Made by a program: the position numbers and the translations under genes. Of a stretch of DNA of 64,000 bases, positions 47,926-59,326 are shown one piece after another. The stretch covers positions 5,113,996 to 5,177,995 of the forward strand of contig VZSR01000514.1 of assembly GCA_013398615.1 (NCBI GenBank), written 5' to 3'. Origin of the DNA: Brachypodius melanocephalos. Taxonomy: Eukaryota; Chordata; Aves; Passeriformes; Pycnonotidae. Numbering within the stretch: position 1 is the first letter of the stretch; each line of letters opens with the position of its first letter. The notes beneath the pieces are model-generated. The model ran no database searches. It was not told the DNA's origin and saw only the letters and a program-made list of their open reading frames with translations.

Positions 47926-50900
47926 CACATGAAAAGGAAGTTTTGCAGAGAATATAACATAATTTAAAAAAAAAAAATACAAACAGTATACTGGCCAAGC
48001 CGAAAATTTATAATAGTCAAGCACTTAAATCATCAGCATGATTGGTCTCAGTGACCTTTAATCCCAATGGCTCTCTTCCAAAGCCATCCAGGACACTCTG
48101 TCCAGTATGTTACATCTAAAAGATAATAATCATTGTAGATAAGATGGCATTATACAGCATTTAGATACAAATATCAGAGCTTGTCCCTGCACCTGAGCTA
48201 CATTGCCCACTAGTCAGGATGCCCCCAACTTTGGCATGGACAGGCAAATAAGAGATAAGAGAACCGGAGGAACTGCCCCTTCTGTGTGCAAAATAAGAGG
48301 CAAGGGCAGTCCACACCTCAGGGAAGGAAGAGGCAGGTTCCCTTTGCACAGTGAGCTTCCCTGAGGAGAGAAGCCTCTTCCCTGAGAAATCTCCCTGAGG
48401 AAGGCAGAGAAATGAAATATCAAGGTACATCTTCCCTCTTTGTTCTTTGAGCTCCTGGGGCCAGGCTGTACCTGGCCTCCTCACTTCACTTCAAGAGAGC
48501 GTGGTTAGACTGAGGCTAAAGCATCCGGGCTGGCTGTGACTGTGCAGTAACAAAGGAAGCACAAGAGTCTTTATGTCCTTCTCTTTGGATAGTCTTGATT
48601 AAAATAGTTTTAAAAAGTGCAAATCCATGCACGTATAACCTGAGATCACAGCAACAGCCTGCTGCCAAGCAATCATAGCTGACCACCACTGTCTGTCCAA
48701 CAGCAACTCCTGCCTGCAGAGCCTTTTCTGGTCATGTTTCAGGTGAGAGGAGCAGAGGTGAAAAAGCCAGCAGGAAACCACCATGGAAACCCTGCACAAA
48801 CGAAGGACTGTTGGAAGGAAAGAGTTACAACTGAAATTTCACACACAAGCATGTTTAAGTAGCATGGGCAAAGTCATGAAATGGAGATTGATGGAGCAGC
48901 AGTGCTTGCCCAGCTCAGTGGAAGGGGCAACTGCACAGGGAGGTGGTGGGACAGGAACCATGGAAGAAGGTGTGAAGGTGACAATACCAGAAAGTGACAT
49001 TACATAGCAACACCTTCAGACATTGTGGGTTTAGTGGCACATTGGACAGACCATAAGGGTTGCAACTACTTGAGGAAAATGAAGACTGGGAAGTGGAGAA
49101 ATGAGCTGGTATAGGAACTCACAAAACTGACTGAAAGGCTTGAGGTCACCCAGCAGCTGGGGAATCTCAGCTGAGCTGGCTCCTGACAGGAGGTGCAGAA
49201 AGAAAGGAACATACAGCATTTGTTGTCCTAGAGAGGAACATCTTTCCAAAGTACTTGTTACTAGCCATGAGATTAAGGCTTGGAAGAGAAGTAAAAAAGG
49301 TCTGGATGATTGAACTTATTTCACTCACAACTGCTGTTCCCGAGTGATATAGGCTTTGATCTGTTCTACTTTTACTTATCTTTTAATAAATTATCTACAT
49401 TATTAGTTAATGAATGTATTGACAAATATACAAGAAAATTATGTTTGCCCTCATATTGTTGCTTGCTTGCCATATTGAAACAGCAATACTAAATAATAAT
49501 TATTACAGATAATGAAAATAATCAGAACAGGCCAAGGAAGGGTCCAAAAGATGGGGCACCGTTCAGAGGAGGGTGAGACGTCTTCACCAGATTCCATGAG
49601 TCACTTTACCCTTCTGGGCCACGTGTGTCTGTTTGTAGTACACCACTAACACCACCTCCTGGCCAGTTGGTGTCTGAACTAAAATATTTATAAAGGTCTC
49701 AGAGAGCCTGAAATGAATGGTATTGTAAACATAAAAAATACAATTGTTGTCATATCTTCTTTACATTCATATCTACTGATTTCCCCTCTGCCAAAATAAT
49801 ACCATATCCATCCCCAGAATTAGATGTAGAGTGTGGGCATTACAGCTACATTTTTTTTCAAAAGGGTTTCCAGGAAGATGTATCAGAATACTCTCAAGCC
49901 AGCTTATATTTTCAGAACTGACTATTGATTTGGGTACACTTTGTTTTGGAGCGCACTGAGAAAAACCAAAACTGATATTAGGAAAAAGCCTGTGAGAACA
50001 GACCCTTCCCCAGTGTTTCAAGTTCAGCACTTTAAGCCTTACACACTTTCTGAAACATCAATACCTATTGCTGTAAAAGATTCAGTATTCCCTGTTCCTT
50101 TTTTCTTTTCTTTTTTTAAGATATCAAGACCATCCAGGGATGCAAAGAGTAACTCTTCAATTACCTGTGCTTTTGGTATATCCAAGCAGCCAACAGATCA
50201 AGGCCTGTCTATTTACTGAATTTATCCAGATGTTTTCAAGCATTTAAAACAAGGATTTGACATCTTCTTGATCTTTCAAACACTTACATGTCTATAGATG
50301 CCCAGTATAGCATGTAAAGGCATTACCTTGGAAATTGCTCAGGGTTTATTGCTCCTGTATATCAATTGGGCCAGACACCTTTCATTTCAAAATCACTTAA
50401 GAACTGACTCACAGCTCAAGGAGCTTTGGCTTTCAAGATCATATTTCCAGAAAAGAAATCATCAGAATCAGTAACTTGAATTTTTGCCTTTAAATTAGTT
50501 CAGGAACATAAGGTCAAGTTCTAATTTTAGCTAATCTCAGAATAAACAAACAACAGCAGAGCTTCCTGCGTCATTAACAGCATAATCAATCTGGAGTCTT
50601 GAGCACAATCTGTCCTGGAGGATTGAGTACTTGGAGCTGTAGTGGATTACTGAGGAGAACAACTCTATGAATCCCTTGGAAGGTAATCAAATTATTGTAT
50701 TCCTTAGGGATTCTCATAAAAGGGAACTACAGTGTCATACTTTTTGGAATAGCTTGTAGGAAATACTACATGAATGCAATTGGTATATCATAATTGCAAA
50801 CATTTTTCAGATGACCACAATGCTCTGTTCAGCCAGCTTAGATCAAAGTGATGGTTTGCTGCAGACCACGTATTTCCTCCAACTACATTACTGTAAGCTA

Positions 50901-51834
50901 CATCAGAAGAAACTGTCATTTTAAAAGCTAGCAAATAGTACTTTTGCCCAGGATGGTTGAATTGATTTTGAGTGATCAATGCAACACCAGCTACAGCTCA
51001 GCAGAAGAAAACACAAAGGTGTCAACTTTCTCAAACCTGACTATCAGAGGGAGCCCATGAAAATCTCTGAAGAGCTGTACATGGACAGTACCACAGTCAC
51101 CTCTTGCATTTGGGGTTTAAGTGAATTCTACAAGAAATACTATCTCCAGCCAATTAAAAAAGTAAGATCTGGATTTTATTGGGTATTAGTTGAGTCATAA
51201 TGCAACCAGAAATGAAAACCCAGCTGAGTGCCTGAAACTTTTAGATCAATTGCTCTGCTTCATTCCACTGCATGAAGCTGTTACATTTCTCTGCTACCAT
51301 GAAAACCGTGGTGAGTGGAAAGAACCACCTCAGCTGATGTCATCAGTAGTGTGTTGGTTCAATTTGAAGAAAATAATACCCTTTAACTGATCTGAAAATT
51401 GGTCTGTTATCTGTAGGAAGCCTCAGAAAGTGACCTTTCTGGAGGCTGAACACTAATGAATGTGTCTGGACAAAGTGAGGAGAGAAGATTTTTTTATGGC
51501 ATCAGAAGAGGCAAATCCACTGAGACACTCCACTGGTAATCAATTGTGAGTCAACAAATCATTGTCAAAAAGCCATAAAGGCCAGTGGACAACTGACAAG
51601 CAAGGTGGAGTTGCCACTACCTTAGGTGGTAAAAGAGCCTCTGAGATGCGAGTCCTCTGTTCCAGAAGACACAGACTGGGACTCCAAGCAATCGTTCCAC
51701 AGCTTCCCAGACAGCTTTTCTCGTTCACAGACAAACTCATCCAGAGTTTGCTTGGACACTGCCTGCTCCAAGCTGCTTACTCTTTCAGTGCCAAAGGAGA
51801 AGTAAGAGCAGGATTGGCAGCTCAAGAGTCCTAC

Positions 51835-51905
51835 ACTGGGCTTTGCCATTCTGTGACTCAGTTCCATTATCTGCAAAACAGAGATAATGGTACTAAGATT
51901 GTGAT
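51835..51905 (-). mobile_element. Probable MIR-type SINE relic, antisense
   Basis: CTGTGACTCAGTTCCATTAT then CTGCAAAACAGAGATAATGG parallels the familiar MIR phrase on the complementary strand. It is diverged but collinear over about 50 bp. Confidence 0.5.
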
Positions 51906-54780
51906 AAGCATTATTATGATCAGTTTACAAGCACAGCACCAGCTAATTAATGCAGCTAAGTTTGATACATGTAGCTCTCAGAGCCACATAACTCTCTACA
52001 ACAAACAGATCCCTTTCACAGCAGGAGAGACTGTCTCCAAGGATGATGTTATCAGTCTGCCAAAAAATCACGAACTTTCAAAAATGAGGACAACACTGGT
52101 ATAATGGATACAGTGTGCTAAATAGGTCTAAGAATGAACTAGCAGGATTATGTAGCTTGGGAAACCAAAACTGTGATTTTAATCAGCAGCTGCCACTGAT
52201 AGAAGTGCAAAGGTTTGTGTTTGATTTGAGAATGCTGCACTACAGATACATATTTCATAGGGAAAACAAATGGATCTTAACTCTTCAAAGGATAGGAATT
52301 ATGGTGAACATTTCAAGAACATGGTTTTTACCAGTCCTTCATGTGTGCATTCCTGTCTGGATCCCACAAAGCAGGTCTATAATTCGGACTACGGGGAAAT
52401 AAGGAAGCTGGAGAAGGGCTCTGTAGCTCAGGTAAGGGTGGAAGTGTTAAAGAGGAAGCAGAAGCACTCCAGGCTCCCAGGGCAATACAAATTGCACGTC
52501 TGAGGAGAGGTTTCTGGGCTTGGGAATATGAGGCACTTCCAAGCAACGTGGCAATCAAGTCCTTTACTGTAATTCATCATTCTTTCTGCTTCTGAAATTT
52601 ATCAGTTTGCCCCTTCATTTGTCTTTGCTTTGTTTTTTTCTTCTTAAACCATATTTTTAAAATGAGCAGCATACATTTAGATCAGTTTCTCAGCAGTCAA
52701 TGGAATTGCCATTGAGGGACTCCAGAAGATAAATTTGCCTTTAGTATTCTTTTTATGTTTCACTGCACTGCAGTCCTGGTTTTTTTTCAGGTTTTCAGTA
52801 TCGAAGCACACAGGCTGGGTGAGCAGCTTTATTTATGGCCAACACACATGGCCAGAAATCAGGCAGAAGATCAGACCTCTGCTGCAGACTCTTTTAAAGT
52901 TGTGGTGACATACCCCAACCCAAACTGAGAAACATCATATTTCAGCAGCCTTCCCAGCACCAGTGGGATAATGCCTGGAAAACAGAGCATTAGTGGAGCG
53001 AGAAGAGAATGGTCACTGTGTCAGAGCCAGCCGCCAAACTGAGAAGATTAAACTAATGAATGACACAAAGAGTCCATTCTTCCTTTTTTCTCACCTTCCT
53101 CTTAAAATCCTCTCCCACACTGGGGTGAGATCCTCACCCACACTTGCCAAGAGATCAAGACCTGCTGTTGAGATAACAAGAACTAAAAGGTTTACAAGGT
53201 GTTATACAGGACTGCATGACCGAGATCCAAAAAAGCACTTATGTACCTCAGAAGCCATTTAGGCCACATTCGGGTGATTACAGAATGCTGTTCCACAGCA
53301 ATAACCAGCCACTACAAAATACTTAATCCTTGCGTTCTCAACAGAAAATCCTTGCAGTTCTGCTCTGACACATAGCAGATGGGACAGCAGCTCTGGGCAC
53401 AGTGGAGCCCAGCAGCCACAGCCACACCCGCTTCAAAGAGCAACTGGAGCAGACTGGTGGTCAGAGCCCCCGCCCAGGATTACAGGAGACCCAGATGCAA
53501 TTCCTGCTTGTTGAGATCAAAGCTGTCTTTCCCCAGAAGTGCTCCAGCTTCTGCCTGGAAGCTGTCCTCGGGCACTCAGTGAGTAATTGGAGGGTGCTGG
53601 AGCAGGCTCAGGCATGTGTGCTGCTGAGTGTGCAGGGCTGCTCAGGCTCCCAAGGCACACAGGAAGGAATGTCAAGCCAACCAGAGCAGTGTGTCTGGCT
53701 GGTCTCCACTCAGATGCCCACACACAGACATCCAGGGTCATTTAAGATGTCCTTGACTATCCTGCCTGGCTTCCAGTTCCCACTCCAAAAGTGCCCCAGT
53801 GTCCTGTGTCACAGGATATCTTGGGCACCTTACAGATATCTGTGCAGGTATCCTGGCCACCTTACAGCACCTGTTAATGCAATACGTGCCTTAGTTTAGA
53901 CAAACTAATTAAGTACATGGCAAGTTCAGGCATCTCCAACTAGAGGCAGTCCAAGGATGAGTGAGGTCTCACATGACCAGTGTAAGTCATCAGTTCTGGT
54001 CTTGCATGACCTGTTTTCCATGTCTCACATCCATTAAATCAAGCACCATGTCTTTATTAAATCAAGCTCCAAATCCTTATTCTTCATAACTAGCTAGCTC
54101 CAAGACATCCCCTTAAAAAAATTCACCAAAAAATGCACTTACCCACACAAAGGCTTCAAGGAAACTCAGCTGGAAATTGATGTTCTGTTCCAGCAGTAGC
54201 AAACTGCAAAACAGGCAGGACTTTGCTGGAGAAGCATCCAAGGAACATTAAATATGCTGGCAAAGCGAAACAGCAATAGGATCAGGCATTCAAAGGAACA
54301 TGAAATATGATTATTTACTTCAGCCACAATTCTGTGTTCAGCAAGATTTGCTGTTGTAGATATCTGTCTTGAGCAGCAGAATTGTCAAGGGAATGCTTCT
54401 TCAGCTGAGAGACTGTCCTCTCTCACACCCCAGGAGTGAATGTACCAGCAGCAGCACTGTCTCACCAAGCCCATGGCTGCAGGTGATTGCTGGAAAACTA
54501 TGACTCAGTGCTGCATAGTTACACAGACAGAGAGCTAATGCACAAGGAAGTCAAGAGCAGAAGTCTGTCTCTTCCTATGGCCTGAACATCCAGCTCTGAT
54601 TTTTGTGTGACTCTTCCACAATGACAATTTCCTCTGATTTCTCTTTCTTCTGATAAGCCTTGTGCAGTTACTGAAGAATATCATCCACTTGGGCACTTGG
54701 AGTGCAGGAGATCTGTGGGTCCCCGGCTCTCTGTACATACATGCATTGGTTTGTAATCTGCTCACAAGGCTAAAACTTTC

Positions 54781-54925
54781 ATAGAACAGAACCTTAGAAT
54801 CATTTAGGTTGGAAAAACCTTTAAGATCTTCAACTGTTCTAACTGCCAAATCCACCACTAACCATGTCCTTTAGCGCCACATCTGCACATACCTCCAGGA
54901 ATGGTGACTCAGTCATGTGCTGGGG
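54781..54925 (-). mobile_element. CR1 LINE fragment, antisense
   Basis: ATCATTTAGGTTGGAAAAAC followed by TTTAAGATCTTCAACTGTTC, TGCCAAATCCACCACTAACC and ACCTCCAGGAATGGTGACTC. This is the reverse complement of an avian CR1 3' region, cut short on the right. Confidence 0.85.
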
Positions 54926-54929
54926 TGAG

Positions 54930-57900
54930 TGACCAACCACGTGCCATGAGTAATAAACTACTGAAAAGGTATTTACACTGCAAAAGGCAAAACAATCCTA
55001 AATCTGTAAGGTATTTCTGACTTGAGGGAATAAATCTACACAGCATAGCTCAATTAGGTTTCAGGAAAATTTGATTGTACCGACACAGTGCTGCACTTCC
55101 AAGAGGATCCACTCACTCAGATCAGGCCAAATATAAATACAGTCATATTTTTACAGTTAATATTTAGCTATACTTCCAGACCCAGCACGGATGTCTCTAT
55201 GCCTGTGGAATAAATACACCCCTTATCTCAGCCAAAACTGAGTATGCCAGGCTTTGGTGTGTGGAAACACCACCATTTATACATTGCAGCCTCTACATGA
55301 GTGTCAGCTGATCTGCCTTCCCCTGGAATCAGCTGCCTGTCTCCACTGATCCTCATTATTCCATAAATCCTTCCATGTAGCTAAGAAGCTCTTCAGGCTT
55401 ATTGTTTTGTCCAAAACCAATGAGAATTGGATGTTGAAGTATCCCTTGCAGGTTCAAACACCAGAACCTCATTTGCTTCATGTAAGAGCCAGATAGTCGA
55501 TACTCACCCAGCTCTCCATCACAATGTGAGGAACAAGGCTGGAGACACAAGCTGCCCTTGTAGGTGAAATCCACAATAAGGCCTTCATTTGCTCTTGGAT
55601 GAGATCTTTACAAATACTTAGGTTGCTGAGATTATTCAATGGGCTTGGAAAGACTCAGGGAACTGCAACAATCCTCAATGGTCTGCTTTGCAAGTTAATG
55701 GCTTTCCTTTTTCCGTGTGTGCACTTACTGAGAGAAACCTAACCCTTCCCCAAGCCTTCATCTTTGATCAGTGCAGGTATCAAATGCTGGTTGGCTTAGG
55801 TACATTTTGTGCTTGTTTCTTATGCAAATGCAAACTACTGTACACCAGCTGGCACCACTGCCAAATTTGTTTCATGGTTTTCAGTCTGTTTTCTACCTTT
55901 TGCCTAAAAAGGAGTATTATGTACATGAAGATTAGTTTTCTGTGAGAAGATAGTGAGAGATTTATTTTCTCTTAAAATTATTGGATTAGATCCATTTTGG
56001 CGTAATTCCACTGAAACCTGTAGTATTATACCAATGATAATTTGAGTATTTGCTAAAAATCATTAGTAAAAAGTTAATCTGTATTTCAAGATCTTTGTTA
56101 ATGTTGTGGTGAAGTGGACCACTTGCATAATTTTTAGCAAGGCATTTACATTATGCCTAATCAAGGTTAGCCAAATATCTTATGCTCCAAATCAGCCCTG
56201 TGTGGGCAGGCCTGATAGACCAAGTCCAATCCCAGGATTGAATCCGATCCTTTGAGGTTGAAGAATTAACTTGTACACAGCATTGAGTCCTTTTTCATGC
56301 CCAATATCACAAGCTTTCTCCCCTTGTTTCTGGACTATACATTCTTTACCACAGGGTTGATCATAAAGTCTCACCAGAAACCCTGGTTTCTTCTTCCAGT
56401 CCAAATACACACTCACACACAGAAAGACAAAAAATGAGTGCAAGCTGGTACAGTGTATACTTGAATTTAGCATTAGGAAATCAAAATTAGGCCTGAATCC
56501 CTGCAGGATTTGGGCTTGGGCTATAAAACAGACAGCTAGAGTTAAATCTTCCTTGTTTAGGAAGACTTTTGATGAGGATAATCTCTAGTTAAAGAGATCA
56601 CAGCAAATGATTGATGAGCTTTGGTTCTTGTTCAGTGGATTATTCTTTAATTCAATTAAAATAACAACAAACCCTGGCCAGAGGATTTGTATCCATGTGT
56701 CCATCTTTAAGTAATCTCATTTAAATCAGAGTGTGATGGCTTGCAGGCTCACAAGAACAGTGAGAGCAACTCCTTACAAAGCTTCAGTCTTGGTTCAGAC
56801 TTGATATTTGAAATTAAGCACTGAAATATATAGGCTTTTCCACCTTTGTTTAGGGCTTTGGATGATTTTGCCACAAGTCTCTCTGATTACTTCAGGTCAC
56901 TGTAGATTCATCTGTTCACCACCATGGCTGAGCAGCCCTCACAATGCAGGTGCACTCATGGCCCTGCTTTGCTCAGGGCTTCTGGCTTGAGACACTTCTT
57001 GTAGTGAATGCTGTCCTCAAGGTGCTCCTAGAAATCTCACTCACAGGACAGCTAAAAACTCCTTGTTGAGCATTTCAGGTTTAGATCAGGGCCACTGTGC
57101 CCTTCCATTCCACTTTCTCCTTCAAAAACTCCAGACTATTGACAACTGGCATAGCTTTATTACTGTGCCACCCTATATGCCAAAAACTGCTTGAGAGAAG
57201 GCAGATCCACACCAAGGTCCTGCCATGGATGGGGCAGAACGAGGCTCTGCACAAGAGGAGACACCAGACCATGTGTGAGGAGCCCCACAGGGCTGGGTCC
57301 CACAGGCAAGGCCAGTGAGATCCTCTGTGTTTTGTGACTCAGGACAGGTATCAGAGCATAAGTGGTTCAACAGCACACAGAACTGGGTAGGTACACAGTG
57401 CCCAAAGCTGAAGCTGGGCCAGTTTACATGGCAAGACTGTTTAAAGCCCATGTTCTTTATGCAGACGTATAAAATAGCAGTAGTGTACTCACCTCTTCTG
57501 GGCCTTTCACTAAAAGCTGACACAAACAGGATGTAATGGGTCACCAGAAAATCCTAGCAGCTAGCCAAGACTTTCATAGGCACCTTCATGACTGATGGTC
57601 ATACAAAGAGTAAATTTGGTTCAGTTTTCTGTGCAATGGTAAATTTCACACAATCTGTATTTTAATATTCAATGTATATTGCACAGTCTTATATGCATTT
57701 AGTATTATGTACTATTATTATGTAGTATAATGCTTAGGCTTATGCAAGAGCCTACCTAAATTCAGATTGCCTGCCTGTGAGCTTGTAGCAAAAAATAAGT
57801 AAAAAACCAATAGTATATGATCTGCTGCCATTATTTTGTCCACTTGTATGGCACAAAAGCTTGGTATTCTCAATAAGTCATTTAAGACGAGCAGCTAATT

Positions 57901-58200
57901 CCTATAAATACATTTTCACTGAATTCTAGCAGTCAGTTGTAGCTTCACCTCTCCAGAAATTCTACATTTTCCTAATAAACCCACAAACCAAAGAATTTTG
58001 TACCTTCAGCAGGTTTCTATTCACTTGTTTGCAAGATCCGTAAAAAACCACTGTAGAAAGATTTGTAAAAATCAAATAGCAGCAATACAGACCCATCTAG
58101 GGGACGAGAACTGCTTTTCTATAATTCCTTTTTTTTTTTTTTTTCTCTCACACTGGACAATACTGGCAGGTTGAGATTTAACCAGAGATGGGCTCCTTTT
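54930..58200. other. Intergenic DNA upstream of TECTB
   Basis: No supported gene. It contains unspliced chance open frames only and AT-rich sequence around 57.65-57.75 kb. Regulatory elements for TECTB may lie here, but I can name none. Confidence 0.5.
58129..58144. repeat. Poly-T run (16 nt)
   Basis: Sixteen T about 70 bp upstream of the TATA-like box of TECTB. Confidence 0.8.
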
Positions 58201-58211
58201 ACAAGATTGCT

Positions 58212-58220
58212 TATATAAAG
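58212..58220 (+). promoter_or_regulatory. TECTB: TATA-like box, candidate TECTB core promoter
   Basis: TATATAAAG on the coding strand, 120-130 bp upstream of a donor-like site at 58341. TATA-driven promoters are common in tissue-restricted genes such as this one. The transcription start would be near 58240-58250. Confidence 0.45.
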
Positions 58221-58241
58221 CGAAGATAACACCAGCTGGGT

Positions 58242-58340
58242 TCATTTGAAAGAGGACATCTTGGAAAGAGCTGACAGTGCTGCCTTTGGAATAAGACTGG
58301 AATGAAAATCTGAAATAATTAGCTCCTTCCTGTCTCGTAG
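58242..58340 (+). other. TECTB: Candidate TECTB noncoding exon 1
   Basis: Bounded on the left by the expected start 30 bp after TATATAAAG and on the right by TCGTAG followed by GTATAA at 58341. An acceptor 13 nt before the TECTB ATG requires some upstream exon, and this is the nearest good candidate. The left border is estimated. Confidence 0.4.
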
Positions 58341-59237
58341 GTATAACCCTTAATTTCTTGTAGAATGCATAGGATTATAATTAGAAGGAATTGTCACTGA
58401 TGTGTTCTTTAAGACCCTTTTATAAATATCTATTTTTAAATAGAGGCTAAGTGAAAATGTTGAAATTGATTGGTTTTGTTAGAACTACTGAATTAGATTT
58501 TTTTCCATAAATTATATTTCTTATTTTTGACTTAGTCTGCTTAGTGATGTGTGTATGAGGGATGACACTGAAGAGTGTCTACCAAGGGAAAATAGAACTG
58601 CAGTCCCAGTCCTACAGGCTGTATATGTTTTTCTCCTGTGGGAAACAGCTTTCAGGTTTGAGGCCTGAAATGTGAATGTAAATAACTTCTATGGATATTT
58701 TCCTAGACACTCAACAGTTAGCAGCAAAGGAGAGAATGCATAATTCACCAAAACTGAGCTACATGAAACTAAGATTATATACATCAGAATAGCTATCACC
58801 ACAGAGAATATTTTCAGTACTAAATTTAAAGTATATTATATATGTTCTTGTGTCATATTTCTTCTAGTAATTTTTACTCCCTCTTTTTTTAAAAAATCCC
58901 TTTGGATTTGAAACAAAAAGGTTTCAGTTTCATTTGGTTATATTAACACTTTAGGTTTAGATTCTTTGCAAGAAATCAAAGTAGAATAATTAAAAACCAC
59001 CACTAAACTGAAACAGTAAAATTGTCACTGTAGTGACCCAGTTATAGCAATGGTCTTTGGAAGATTAATGCTGTAGTTGCAATTACATTGGGTGACAGAA
59101 TATCAGTAGTGTTATTTCTTCTCTCTGTAAAAAGGACATTTAAACAGTAGCTACTACAAGTTCAGGACTGCAGACAATGCAATGTTTTTGTTTCCACTTT
59201 TAAAGACATTTTCAGCTTTTATTTCCTGTGTCCTCAG

Positions 59238-59326
59238 ATCATTGCAAGAAATGGTGACTCTTGCTATTTATCTGCTGGTCATCTTGGCTCGAGCTCTTGG
59301 GGGGCCTTGCAGCCCAAATAAAGCAG
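59238..59326 (+). CDS. TECTB: TECTB exon with start codon
   Basis: The acceptor TTTCCTGTGTCCTCAG ends at 59237. Thirteen untranslated bases precede ATG at 59251 (G at -3, G at +4). The exon encodes the signal peptide and GGPCSPNKA, ending in phase 1 before GTAAAA. Confidence 0.93.

Larger units (their letters stand above)
42000..54775. other. Intergenic DNA, third part
   Basis: No supported gene. Open frames up to 180 codons (51562-52104) show no recognisable domain and are unspliced chance frames. Simple repeats, two MIR-like relics and one palindromic element are listed separately. Confidence 0.55.

Noticed and set aside
51562..52104. 180-codon plus-strand open frame
   Set aside because: No recognisable domain, no splice or promoter context, and it overlaps a MIR-like relic.
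53402..53899. 165-codon plus-strand open frame
   Set aside because: Composition and lack of any familiar motif point to a chance frame in a locally GC-richer stretch.
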